Shown here in pieces: positions 55,682-64,000 of a stretch of 64,000 bases of DNA. The position numbers and the translations under genes are program-made. The notes under the pieces were generated by a model. It searched no databases. It had not been told where the DNA came from and saw only the letters and a program-made list of their open reading frames with translations. Origin of the DNA: Flammeovirgaceae bacterium UBA6059 (GTDB taxonomy: Bacteria; Bacteroidota; Bacteroidia; Cytophagales; Cyclobacteriaceae); assembly GCA_002435755.1 (NCBI GenBank), contig DIYH01000035.1, positions 401,118 to 465,117 on the forward strand, read 5' to 3'. Positions within the stretch are counted from its first letter, which is position 1; every line of letters begins with the position of its first letter.

Positions 55682-56374
55682 ATGAACATTCGTCAATTAC
55701 TTTTTTTTCTTGCTTTGCTCACCGTTACCAATATGGGTCTTGCACAAGTTAAAACCATCTCACTTAAGAAAGGTGAAGCACTAGATCTACTACTGCTCAG
55801 CACCAATCCAGATGCCGGTGAACTACAAAAAGAATACTTCGATAAAGCTGTGCCTGTGGCATCAGAATGGGGCTATCAACCTCAGTATTCCAGTAGATTA
55901 AGCCAGCCACCTACACAGGGCAATTACTGGCCTAAGATATTCATCCTTGCCAAATGGGAAGACTATGATAAGCGCTTAGAATTCACTAAAGAGATCGTAA
56001 AGGTTTATCCTCAATTTCATGAAAGGCGCAGGGCTATCTGGCCCAATTTTGACCTGACCTATTGGAAAATAGAAGAAGACAAAGAGGTCTCGATTCATGA
56101 GGCAAAGTATTATGTCGCGACTGCCTACTGGAGCAAAAGTGACACTTCATTTGACTCATTTATCGATCAATGGGGAGCCACGGTTACCAAGCAAGGTGGC
56201 AAGGTTATATTAGAATGTACGGATGGCACATCACCATTTGGCTATCACTACAACCCCGAGATTTTTACAGTCACTGAATGGAATAGCAAAGAAGACTTTG
56301 AAAAATTCCATACAAAGAATCTAGCCATGGACCACTCAGGAGTAGAGCACGTTAACCAATTTATCCTTCAATAA
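55682..56374 (+). CDS. Secreted protein with two dimeric alpha/beta-barrel-like repeats
   Basis: 230 residues from ATG 55682 (a TTG at 55673 adds three residues). Signal peptide MNIRQLLFFLALLTVTNMGLAQ. Two similar halves (about 25-120 and 130-230), each with an aromatic-rich FILAKWEDYDKRLEF or FTVTEWNSKEDFEKF segment, suggest an ABM/DUF1330-type dimeric ferredoxin fold. No function assigned. Confidence 0.6.
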   Translation: MNIRQLLFFLALLTVTNMGLAQVKTISLKKGEALDLLLLSTNPDAGELQKEYFDKAVPVASEWGYQPQYSSRLSQPPTQGNYWPKIFILAKWEDYDKRLEFTKEIVKVYPQFHERRRAIWPNFDLTYWKIEEDKEVSIHEAKYYVATAYWSKSDTSFDSFIDQWGATVTKQGGKVILECTDGTSPFGYHYNPEIFTVTEWNSKEDFEKFHTKNLAMDHSGVEHVNQFILQ

Positions 56375-56433
56375 CTCCGAAGGGTCACCGGAAAAGCCTA
56401 TCGTTTGAAGCCCAAATCCGTTTCGTCAATCAT

Positions 56434-57540
56434 ATGAAATTCATTTTAGATCAGCTTATCTACTTTGCGTTCTTTCAGAGTCTTTTTCTTATCGCTATCT
56501 ATATATTTTCTGATAAGATAAGAAAGACGGTAAATCCGTATCTCATTGTACTTGTGGCGGTCATGATGATGGGGTTACTGGGTAAAATCTGGATCATTTC
56601 GTTCGACGGTATCAGGAGGCTATATAGCCTATCGGAATACTCGGTTTATCTCTTTGGAGCGACAGTTTATCTTTTTACCAAGAGTTCCTTATCAGAGAAT
56701 GGGAGCTTTCAAACGAAGGATCTGATGCACTATATACCAGGGATAGTTTTCGCAATAGTGCATTCATTCTACTATGTTTTTGCACCCCAAGAGGTAATTT
56801 CGGAGCGATTTCAAAGTGGTGAGCTGTTTTGGATGGTGGTTATATTTATGGGGACTGGACTATTTGTCAATTCAGTTTATTGGCTGAAATCCATGCAATT
56901 ATTCCTTTCGAATAAGAAGCAGCTGAAGAGTGAGGCCAGCTTTACTGTGCAGTCAGGGTTTTTTCAGAATTTCTTGATCGCGATTGGTCTTTGCCTACTT
57001 TGCTGGTTGGCAGTCTACATAATCGGCATAGTTGGCCAAAGCTGGTTAGAACGTGAGGTACGCCCTTTCATATGGATAGTGATTGCTTTCTTGATGCTTT
57101 TTATCAGCTACTACAGCATCAAGGAGCCTTCCCTTTTCAAGGCAGCTCGTCAAATGTCCAGTGTTAAGTACGCACAGTCACGCCTCACGGATCAGGAGCT
57201 CGAACGACTAAAGATCCAGCTTGAGCAACTCATGGAAGAAGAGAAACCCTACCTCAATCGGAGCTTAATGAAAGCCGATCTGGCCAAGATGTTAGGTGTC
57301 AATAACCCCGATGTTGCCCGGCTACTCAATGAGAAAATCGGGATGAACTTCTTCGAATATGTCAATTACTTCCGGATCAAGGAGTTTATTGCACTAGCAA
57401 AAATGGGTAAAGCAGAGCAGCTCACATTTTTTGGTATCGCGCAAGAAGCCGGTTTCAATTCCAAGACCACCTTCAACAAATCTTTCAAAAAGATCATGGG
57501 TACCTCCCCAAGCGAATACTTCGCTCAAGAAGTAGCCTAG
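56434..57540 (+). CDS. Membrane-anchored AraC-family transcriptional regulator
   Basis: 368 residues: seven or so N-terminal membrane segments (to about 225) and a C-terminal AraC DNA-binding domain (about 250-368; LAKMLGVNNPDVARLLNEKIG and GFNSKTTFNKSFKKIMGTSPSEYF). This membrane layout is common in Bacteroidota, presumably linking an envelope signal to DNA. The receptor gene 67 bases downstream is a likely target. Confidence 0.85.
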   Translation: MKFILDQLIYFAFFQSLFLIAIYIFSDKIRKTVNPYLIVLVAVMMMGLLGKIWIISFDGIRRLYSLSEYSVYLFGATVYLFTKSSLSENGSFQTKDLMHYIPGIVFAIVHSFYYVFAPQEVISERFQSGELFWMVVIFMGTGLFVNSVYWLKSMQLFLSNKKQLKSEASFTVQSGFFQNFLIAIGLCLLCWLAVYIIGIVGQSWLEREVRPFIWIVIAFLMLFISYYSIKEPSLFKAARQMSSVKYAQSRLTDQELERLKIQLEQLMEEEKPYLNRSLMKADLAKMLGVNNPDVARLLNEKIGMNFFEYVNYFRIKEFIALAKMGKAEQLTFFGIAQEAGFNSKTTFNKSFKKIMGTSPSEYFAQEVA

Positions 57541-57577
57541 AGGCTTAGCAACCCAACACGTCAAATTAAGTCTAACC

Positions 57578-57594
57578 GGAAAACCTGGTTTTCC
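57578..57594 (+). repeat. Small hairpin upstream of the second TonB receptor
   Basis: GGAAAAC-CTG-GTTTTCC is a perfect 7-bp stem, ending 13 bases before the ATG at 57608 and 38 bases after the AraC stop. Confidence 0.5.
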
Positions 57595-57607
57595 TAACAA
57601 TATCGCT

Positions 57608-60001
57608 ATGTTCAAAAAAGTACAACATTTGATAATAATCACTTTTCTATTTCTATGTCAAACTACCTTCTCGCAAGAGTCTAAACTCGGTAAAGGCTCC
57701 ATTCAAGGGATCATTAATGATGGGACACTAAATGAGCCTCTACCGTATGTATCTGTTTTTGCAAAACCTATGCATGCAGATATCGTCATGGGAGGCCAAA
57801 TCACGGATGAGCAGGGTAGATTTGATATACAAGCACTACCTACCGGAAAATACGAAGTACATTTTCAATTCATCGGCTATCAAACTGTGATACAAGAAGT
57901 GGAGGTCAAAGAGCAAAATTTAGCTGTCGACTTGGGATCAATTCCGATGTATGATGATGTCGCCAGGCTTAACGAAGTAGAGATAATCGCCGAAAGGTCG
58001 ACGATCGAGCAGAAGGTCGACCGTAAAGTCATCAACATTGGCAAAGACCTGGCAACTGTAGGACCTACTGCAGCAGACTTGATGGTCAACCTTCCATCTA
58101 TCAACGTGGATCAGGATGGTGGTATCTCCATGCGCGGTAATGATAATGTGATTGTACTGGTAGATGGAAAACCTACGAATCAAAATGCTTCTCAACTCTT
58201 GGAGCAAATCCCTTCAGGAGCCATCAAATCAATAGAGCTGATCACCAACCCCTCCGCTAAATATGTACCCGAGGGTATGAGCGGTATCATCAATATTGTA
58301 TTACACAAAAACACCAACAATGGCTTTAATGGCTCGGTCAATGGTGGCTTAACCGTTGGTGAAGAGTTTAGACATAATGCTGCCATTGATTTGAATTATC
58401 GAGCGAACAAGGTGAACGTGTTTCTTAATTATGCCAATACTGGTGGTCCAAGACCTTTTTGGGGTACCATAGATCGCTTTGAAGAAGAATCCCATGAAAT
58501 ATGGAATAACGTCAACGAACGAACGTCACACCTGATCAAATCAGGATTAGACTATGATATCACGGAGAATACGACCCTCTCATTCTATGCGATTATCAAT
58601 GGCTTCAATAATCAGGCCTTTCGATCAACCGATATCATTTTTCAGGATTCAGAAGAGCTTGACTTTGGGCAAGACTATAGTTCTACGATGGACAACTTTA
58701 CCACTACATACAATTTTGACTTAAAGCATCAGCTCCGTAATAACTCATCAATTGAGCTTGAAGTCGACTATAGCGTATTCGATGGAGATGAAACAGCCAA
58801 TTTCCTGTTTTATGGATCAGCATTTGATGTGAGCGATGCAGTAGAACAGATTGGTAATACCAGAAGAAATACGACGATCAACCTCGACTATGAAAATGAT
58901 CTGGGCAATCAAAAGAAACTGGAAATAGGACTTGAGGCACGTATTCAAAACATGGAAAATGCTTACCAGACCTCTAATCCTAATTTTAAAAGTGCCACTT
59001 ACGATCTTGATCGAGATATCTATGCAGCGTACGTGAGCTACAGTCAGAATCTCGGCAAATGGTCATATCAGCTTGGTGCCAGGCTGGAGGAATTTGACCA
59101 AAAAAGCCGATTCAATGAAGAAGGGAATGAAAGAGCTAATTTCAATGACCTTATTCAATCGATCTATCCTTCAGCTTTTTTGACCTACACGCCTGATCCA
59201 GAAACGCAAAAGGATGCCTTCAACCTGAGTCTAAGCCGTAGAGTTGATCGACCCAATATCAACCAGCTGAGCCCCGTACGGGCCTGGAGTTCTGCCCGGA
59301 TTACCAATGTAGGTAACCCATCTCTCTTCCCTCAATTCACAAATTCCGTGGAGTTTAACTACACAAGACAATTGAAATCTGGCAGTGTGACCTCCGGTAT
59401 CTTCTATCGCAGGATCTTTGACGAAATCACCCGTTTCGGCTTTAATGATGAAGTCAATCCTGGCAACATACTGTTCTCCTATGAAAATTATCAAAGCAAC
59501 TCTGCTTACGGATTGGAGCTATCTGGCAACTATCAGCTATCTACCAAGTGGAGTTTCAACGCAAGCTTTGACCTTTATTCTCAGATGCAACGCGGTGTGG
59601 CCCAGGATGTATTCCGAGAAGTTCATAACGTGCTTTACAACATTCGGATGAACCACAGCTTCAAGGTCAACAAAAACCTGACCTTGCAATTGATTGGCCT
59701 TTATCGTGGCGGGAATACCAACCTGCAATACAGAACACTATCTTTTTACTTTATCAACCTTGGGGCGAGATACAGCCTTTTCGAAGGCAAAGGCACCCTT
59801 AGTTTAAATCTAAATGACATTTTTCACACCCAGCGCTTGGCCTTCACCGGAGAACGACCAGTGGTGCAGGACGGCAATTATAATTGGGACAGTCAGACAC
59901 TGTTCATTGGATATGCTCATAAATTCGGCAAAGCCAAAAAACGAAAGCTTAGAAGAAAGAAGAGAGATAATAATGAGAAAAAGAGCTTAGGAGCATTTTA
60001 A
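57608..60001 (+). CDS. TonB-dependent receptor, outer-membrane-beta-barrel family
   Basis: 797 residues, signal peptide (LIIITFLFLCQTTFSQ), carboxypeptidase-regulatory-like domain (about 30-115), plug (about 120-225; NIGKDLATVGPTAADLMVN, SMRGNDNVIVLVDGKPT) and beta-barrel. A paralogue of the receptor at 49.2 kb. No SusD. Basic tail KKRKLRRKKRDNNEKK. Preceded by an AraC-type regulator that may control it. Confidence 0.85.
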   Translation: MFKKVQHLIIITFLFLCQTTFSQESKLGKGSIQGIINDGTLNEPLPYVSVFAKPMHADIVMGGQITDEQGRFDIQALPTGKYEVHFQFIGYQTVIQEVEVKEQNLAVDLGSIPMYDDVARLNEVEIIAERSTIEQKVDRKVINIGKDLATVGPTAADLMVNLPSINVDQDGGISMRGNDNVIVLVDGKPTNQNASQLLEQIPSGAIKSIELITNPSAKYVPEGMSGIINIVLHKNTNNGFNGSVNGGLTVGEEFRHNAAIDLNYRANKVNVFLNYANTGGPRPFWGTIDRFEEESHEIWNNVNERTSHLIKSGLDYDITENTTLSFYAIINGFNNQAFRSTDIIFQDSEELDFGQDYSSTMDNFTTTYNFDLKHQLRNNSSIELEVDYSVFDGDETANFLFYGSAFDVSDAVEQIGNTRRNTTINLDYENDLGNQKKLEIGLEARIQNMENAYQTSNPNFKSATYDLDRDIYAAYVSYSQNLGKWSYQLGARLEEFDQKSRFNEEGNERANFNDLIQSIYPSAFLTYTPDPETQKDAFNLSLSRRVDRPNINQLSPVRAWSSARITNVGNPSLFPQFTNSVEFNYTRQLKSGSVTSGIFYRRIFDEITRFGFNDEVNPGNILFSYENYQSNSAYGLELSGNYQLSTKWSFNASFDLYSQMQRGVAQDVFREVHNVLYNIRMNHSFKVNKNLTLQLIGLYRGGNTNLQYRTLSFYFINLGARYSLFEGKGTLSLNLNDIFHTQRLAFTGERPVVQDGNYNWDSQTLFIGYAHKFGKAKKRKLRRKKRDNNEKKSLGAF

Positions 60002-60014
60002 GCTAAAATCAATA

Positions 60015-60042
60015 AAGGCCTCATTGTTAACAATGAGGCCTT
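60015..60042. terminator. 28-bp perfect palindrome, bidirectional terminator
   Basis: AAGGCCTCATTGTT and its exact complement form a 14-bp palindrome lying 14 bases past the receptor stop and 23 bases before the end of the convergent lipoprotein gene. T-rich flanks are moderate (TTATCATGATAGTCTTTT; minus side TTATTGATTTT). Confidence 0.75.
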
Positions 60043-60064
60043 ATCATGATAGTCTTTTGTTGCT

Positions 60065-60490
60065 TTACTTAATTGCTTCCTGTCCTTTAGAAAGGCTCTC
60101 AAGCATATCTTGCTTCACCTTGTCAATAGCTTCTTTTTGCTCTTTGAGATAGGCCATCACTTCCCCGTGTGGGGTACCATCCTCCATGATTCCAGGCTCA
60201 AACTGACGCATCCAAGCCATCATAGATTCGTTGGCATCTTCAATTTCTTTAGCCAAGGCTCGAATTTTTTCTGCGTCGGCCAACATCATTGAGTCTGTGG
60301 CCAGCGTATCGGCCATCGCTTCAAGGCTTTTTCGCACCTTGCGTAGATCACCCATCTTCGGCATTACCTCATCGTGTATCGCGATCACCTCATCTCTAAG
60401 TGCTTCACGTTCTGCTTTGCCTCCATCACCACATGACGTAATACTAATTGCGAAGAAGAATGTGGATAAGATTCCCAATGTGAGTTTCAT
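60065..60490 (-). CDS. Small helical lipoprotein
   Basis: 141 residues with lipobox (FAISITSC, Cys20) and a heptad-rich alpha-helical body, likely coiled coil (EALRDEVIAIHDEVMPKM). No catalytic motifs. Resembles small uncharacterised Bacteroidota lipoproteins. Same strand as the metal ABC genes but 178 bases downstream of them. Confidence 0.65.
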   Translation of the reverse strand: MKLTLGILSTFFFAISITSCGDGGKAEREALRDEVIAIHDEVMPKMGDLRKVRKSLEAMADTLATDSMMLADAEKIRALAKEIEDANESMMAWMRQFEPGIMEDGTPHGEVMAYLKEQKEAIDKVKQDMLESLSKGQEAIK

Positions 60491-60595
60491 GTCTGATTGT
60501 TTAGTGCCTTAAATGCTTGGAAACTTGTTTAGAATGTTCGAGATCAAGGCTTGTGAAGTTTGAAAAATGTGAGTTTACTGAAGTAAATGATCCAA

Positions 60596-60647
60596 CGTGG
60601 AACCGCATTTTGAAAACAAGCATAACGCAGATATCGGCGGTTCCACG
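60596..60647. repeat. 11-bp inverted repeat between the lipoprotein and DUF3299-like genes
   Basis: CGTGGAACCGC (60596-60606) and GCGGTTCCACG (60637-60647) are exact complements, 30 bases apart. GC-rich against its surroundings. Could be a weak terminator for the DUF3299-like gene or part of a dispersed repeat; its right arm is 22 bases past that gene's stop. Confidence 0.5.
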
Positions 60648-60668
60648 ACGGACGTTATTAACATGTTT

Positions 60669-61115
60669 CTAATTCGCTGGGCCTTCAAGCCGCGCATCCT
60701 TGAGTATATACATCAATTGATTAAAGTCCGTGTCATTGAGCTCAAGTGTACCGGTCACTTTGATCGCGTTAGCTGTATACTTGATTGGGTCTGCCATGTA
60801 AACCTCGGCAACCGACTCAGGTCCACCAGAGCCACAAAAGAAACATGCCGCAACAGGTAGAGAACTTATGATAATATGATCAGGCTTAAACATACCCTCA
60901 AATGGGATGATGTAACCTGGTAAGGTGATCTCCTTGCCTTCCATAGAGCGTATGCTCTCTCCAAATACTGGCACAAACAATTCACCATATTCATCTTCGC
61001 TCTTTTCATAAGACACTTGAGCAAGGGTTTCCCAATTCTTTGAGGATAATGTTCCTTGCGCCAATGTCATCCCAGCTAAGGAAACGAGTACCAAGAGTAG
61101 TGCAATTCTTTTCAT
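60669..61115 (-). CDS. Exported DUF3299-like protein
   Basis: 148 residues, signal peptide (LLLVLVSLAGMTLAQ). The core LPGYIIPFEG and CFFCGSGGPESVAEVYM resemble the DUF3299 family; the CxxC pair (FFCGSGG with the preceding Cys) could bind metal. Next to the ABC permease (10 bases), it is probably the periplasmic partner in metal handling. Family call moderately sure. Confidence 0.6.
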   Translation of the reverse strand: MKRIALLLVLVSLAGMTLAQGTLSSKNWETLAQVSYEKSEDEYGELFVPVFGESIRSMEGKEITLPGYIIPFEGMFKPDHIIISSLPVAACFFCGSGGPESVAEVYMADPIKYTANAIKVTGTLELNDTDFNQLMYILKDARLEGPAN

Positions 61116-61125
61116 AATTTCTTCC

Positions 61126-62379
61126 TTATCCTTTCGCCAATACCTTTGAAATATCTGTTCTGTATGCAGTAATCGCTGGAATCAACGCGGCTACAACGCC
61201 TAATGCAAAACTAACAACTATGATCAATAGTTCTTCGGAAAGGAATATCCTACCGGTAACACTCACCTGAGCGCCTTCTCCTGTCATCATGCCTATCAGT
61301 TCTACTACACCATGTCCCAGTATGAATCCAGTAACGCCACCCAAGAAAGTAATGATCATTCCCTCAAGGATGATATGAACTAGTAGCTTCATTCTGCTCG
61401 CTCCCATTGAGCGCATGATGGCCAGGTCATATCGTCGCTCCTTAAGTGAATTGTATAAGGCAATAAAGACGCTTAAACCAGCTATGAAGATGATCAGGTA
61501 GGCAAAGCCCTGCACTACATCGACACCTATACCTACAATATTGAGCAGGCGTGCCATTTCGAAAGCGGGAGATGCTGCCTGTAGATTGCCACGCGCGTTA
61601 ATCATTCGTGGTAGCTGCACAGCTGCCATCGGTCCACGATACTTAAGGATCAACGAGGTAATCTCTTTATCCTCAAGGTCATGGTAGATCTTGATACCAA
61701 ATGGGTTATCAATTAATTCATCATCGGTATGTGCATGGTGATCATGATCTTCTCCTTCTTCTTCCTCTTCATGCATGATCCAGACACTCTCGATATTTGA
61801 TAGAATCAGATTATCCAATGCAGTACCTGACGGCTGAAGAATGCCAACAACTTCATAATCATGGCCCTCATGCACATGACCACCTTCGCTCATGCCATGC
61901 TCACCACTAAAGGTATCTCCTATGCCCATACCTAGCGTCATTGCAGCTTGCGCGCCTAGCGTCACTTGTAAGTCTCCTGACCACAGTTTACCTTCTGCCA
62001 GCTTTCCACCGTAGTGCCCTACATACTTATGATTAGTTCCGACGATCCTTATGGTTCTGTAGCTATCGCCTAACGCCAATGGAATAGCCTCTGCAATCAA
62101 TCGCTGGCGGCTAAGCCAGATGGCATCCTCTAAAGGGATATTCCCGGTAGGAAAATCAATATGAAAAATATTACAAAGGATGATCTGAAGTGGGCTACCT
62201 TTAGCACCGACAACCATGTCAATGCCCTGCGCATTTCGCGTAAACTTGTCCTGAACTTGAGTACTCACCAGGAGCAGCACCACAATAATTGCAATGCCAA
62301 ATCCTAGCAATAATGTATTCAGAAGTGTATTGAGCTTCTGGCCTTTGATGTAATTCCAACTTAGCACGATCAGGTTCAT
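61126..62379 (-). CDS. FtsX-like ABC permease with a histidine-rich loop
   Basis: 417 residues, MacB/LolC-type permease: N-terminal membrane segment (about 15-40), large periplasmic domain, and three C-terminal segments (about 285-415). The periplasmic domain carries His-rich clusters at about 161-173 (HGMSEGGHVHEGH) and 203-217 (EEEEGEDHDHHAH), suggesting zinc or copper binding. Overlaps the ATPase gene by ATGA. Confidence 0.8.
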   Translation of the reverse strand: MNLIVLSWNYIKGQKLNTLLNTLLLGFGIAIIVVLLLVSTQVQDKFTRNAQGIDMVVGAKGSPLQIILCNIFHIDFPTGNIPLEDAIWLSRQRLIAEAIPLALGDSYRTIRIVGTNHKYVGHYGGKLAEGKLWSGDLQVTLGAQAAMTLGMGIGDTFSGEHGMSEGGHVHEGHDYEVVGILQPSGTALDNLILSNIESVWIMHEEEEEGEDHDHHAHTDDELIDNPFGIKIYHDLEDKEITSLILKYRGPMAAVQLPRMINARGNLQAASPAFEMARLLNIVGIGVDVVQGFAYLIIFIAGLSVFIALYNSLKERRYDLAIMRSMGASRMKLLVHIILEGMIITFLGGVTGFILGHGVVELIGMMTGEGAQVSVTGRIFLSEELLIIVVSFALGVVAALIPAITAYRTDISKVLAKG

Positions 62380-63005
62380 AGCTCAAGTTGGGTTTTGATT
62401 CTGTCTTTGATGCGCTGATCGTGGGTAGCAATGATCAAACTTGCCTTATTGTCATTGGCTTGTTCCTCAAGGGTATCAAGTACGTTGAAGGCGTTTTGGT
62501 CATCTAAACTTGCCGTTGGCTCATCCGCCATCACAACTTTAGGTTGGTTCAGGACAGCCCTGGCGATCGCCACTCGTTGTTGCTGACCTTGACTGAGCTC
62601 AAATACTTTGGACTTTGATTTCTCGGTGATATCCAAAGCCCCCAGAACGTGATCGATACGATTGTGATCTTGTGGCAGTTGCGCCAGGTATTGCGCTAGC
62701 TTGAGGTTGTCAATTACCGATAGGGTATTGATGAGGTGGGGCTTCTGAAAAATCAGACCAATATTCCTACCGCGAAAAGCATCTAATTTTGCACCTCCCA
62801 ATGAAGGAAGTGAAGTGCCGGCTACTGTAAGTTCGCCTTGCTGTGATTTCAGAAGACCTGCCAGCAGATGCAACAAGGTCGTTTTGCCACAACCTGATCC
62901 TCCCAAGATCAGAGAGTGATCTCCTTGGGTCACCTCCCAATCAGGGTAATTGACTTGCTGTGCCCCTGGGTATTGATAACTGAGTCCTTGAATCCTAACC
63001 ATCAC
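62376..63005 (-). CDS. ABC transporter ATPase (LolD/MacB-type)
   Basis: 209 residues: Walker A GGSGCGKTTLL, signature LSQGQQQRVAIARA, Walker B VVMADEPTASLD, His in IATHD. First gene of the ATPase-permease-DUF3299 operon. The substrate class is uncertain; metal-related role inferred from the permease. Confidence 0.85.
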   Translation of the reverse strand: MMVRIQGLSYQYPGAQQVNYPDWEVTQGDHSLILGGSGCGKTTLLHLLAGLLKSQQGELTVAGTSLPSLGGAKLDAFRGRNIGLIFQKPHLINTLSVIDNLKLAQYLAQLPQDHNRIDHVLGALDITEKSKSKVFELSQGQQQRVAIARAVLNQPKVVMADEPTASLDDQNAFNVLDTLEEQANDNKASLIIATHDQRIKDRIKTQLEL

Positions 63006-63094
63006 CTTCTTTAAGCAGCGTGAAAATACCTCAGTAACGGTCTATTCACAAACCCAATTTGACGGCTGGAAGAATCACCACATTATTGGGAGCA

Positions 63095-63748
63095 TCAGTG
63101 CGTCGGCTTCAGGTCATAGATTGATCTGATATCCTTGATCACTTCCGGCATATTGAGTTCCAGGTCTCTTAACAGGCCATTTTCCAGATTGTATACCCAA
63201 CCATGTACCAGCGGATAACCGCTCTCATACCAATTGCGCTGTACGTGATAGTTCTTGATGAGATTGATACACTGCTCAACAATGTTGAGTTCAACGAGCC
63301 GCTGATACTTGGCCGTCTCGTCTTCATACTCATCGAGCTCATGTTGGTGCAGTCTATAGACGTCACGAACGTTCTGCAGCCAGTGGCTCAATTCACCCAG
63401 GTCCTTGGACTCCATGGCTGCTTTGATTCCACCACAGCCGTAATGTCCGCAAACGATGATATGCTTGACTTTTAGTACCCTAACGCTGTATTGAATGACT
63501 GCATTCAGGTTAGCGTCCGTACCCACCACCATATTGGCAATGTTACGATGAACGAATACCTCGCCTGGTTGCAGCCCCATGATTTCGTTAGCAGGAATGC
63601 GGCTATCCGCGCATCCGATGTAGAGAAACTCCGGATGCTGGGTTTTGGAGAGGTTTTTAAAATAGTCCGGGTCCAGAGACAGTTTCTCAGTAACCCATTT
63701 CTGGTTGTTCTCAAATATGCTTTGATATAATCCTTTTGGATGTGCCAT
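63095..63748 (-). CDS. Beta-class carbonic anhydrase
   Basis: 217 residues. The zinc ligands are Cys46 (with D48 and R50 in CADSR), His102 and Cys105 (CGHYGCGG). It interconverts CO2 and bicarbonate. No signal peptide, so cytosolic. Its end lies 89 bases before the ABC ATPase start on the same strand; whether they share a transcript is unclear. Confidence 0.94.
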   Translation of the reverse strand: MAHPKGLYQSIFENNQKWVTEKLSLDPDYFKNLSKTQHPEFLYIGCADSRIPANEIMGLQPGEVFVHRNIANMVVGTDANLNAVIQYSVRVLKVKHIIVCGHYGCGGIKAAMESKDLGELSHWLQNVRDVYRLHQHELDEYEDETAKYQRLVELNIVEQCINLIKNYHVQRNWYESGYPLVHGWVYNLENGLLRDLELNMPEVIKDIRSIYDLKPTH

Positions 63749-63986
63749 AACCTACTTCTTTAACTGATAGCAATACTATCATGACAAAAGGGTGAGTTAA
63801 TTGCCAGTTGTCAGTATATGGACTGTAATAAATCAGAAAAGCCGATGCTTAATCTGCTCTGTGATTGCTTCGCTAAGTACTGGCATTGATACTTCTGCCG
63901 GCAGTGCTTGATAGAATAAGCGAGAGCATTTACAAGGCTTGTGTTTTACACACTTACCCAAATATATCTACCAGCATTAAGAGATT

Positions 63987-64000
63987 CCCGCCTACGCGGG
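63987..64000. repeat. REP-like hairpin at the window end
   Basis: CCCGC-CTAC-GCGGG, preceded by GAGATT, is the left part of the dispersed GATTCCCGCCTNCGCGGG type of repeat. The rest is outside the window. The preceding 63749-63986 contains no gene that I can see, only small palindromes (TGATAG-CAATA-CTATCA; CTGCCGGCAG at 63895-63904). Confidence 0.4.

Noticed and set aside
1..64000. CRISPR, prophage, tRNA, rRNA, toxin-antitoxin or restriction genes
   Set aside because: None recognised on either strand; the TPR-CHAT and EVE proteins alone are not evidence of a defence island.

Overview
The window looks like chromosomal DNA from a marine or environmental Bacteroidota, probably Cytophagales. 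The evidence is PorQ of the type IX secretion system, several SusC/TonB-type receptors of the outer-membrane-beta-barrel family, promoters of the TAnnTTTG type, few Shine-Dalgarno sites, and the dxr-rseP and two-subunit methylmalonyl-CoA mutase arrangements common in that phylum. It is mostly housekeeping and envelope DNA. I see no prophage, CRISPR array, tRNA or rRNA.

Layout. 1-9.3 kb: the 5' end of a cystathionine beta-synthase-like gene, an aldo/keto reductase, a very large secreted TPR-CHAT protein and the mutA-mutB pair. 9.3-24 kb: dnaA with an AT-rich upstream region, an HtrA protease, the GH3-dxr-rseP operon, an OmpA/PD40 protein, and the tightly coupled lon-porQ-hslU operon. 23.7-26.6 kb: envelope glycosyltransferases and SixA, with a 361-bp gap holding two repeat elements. 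26.7-32.7 kb: an EVE protein, a secreted unknown, pyrR-pyrB, and a CHASE2-FecR pair. 32.8-40.9 kb: a vitamin B12 region with meaB, a YncE-like lipoprotein, btuB behind a cobalamin riboswitch, and btuFCD. B12 uptake here would feed the methylmalonyl-CoA mutase at 5-9 kb, with MeaB as its chaperone.

41.1-49.0 kb: a flavoprotein/Fe-S membrane pair, followed by a glycan-assembly-like cluster (DPM-like GT2, cellulose-synthase-like GT2, a GT-C-like membrane transferase, an exported rhodanese and a DUF2064 protein). I consider this the best candidate for an undescribed system. 49.1-60 kb: two paralogous TonB-dependent receptors surrounding a haem and redox neighbourhood (H-NOX sensor, Crp/Fnr regulator, MOSC protein, HemJ, SCO, cytochrome c), a dimeric alpha/beta-barrel protein and a membrane-anchored AraC-type regulator. 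60-64 kb: a lipoprotein, a likely metal (zinc?) ABC system with a histidine-rich permease loop, and a beta-carbonic anhydrase.

The strongest cross-cutting signal is RNA-level. All three TonB-receptor genes have an inverted repeat just upstream of the start codon, and one of them is a perfect 21-bp stem. Several convergent gene pairs meet tail to tail with overlapping or nearly touching stop codons and no visible terminator.
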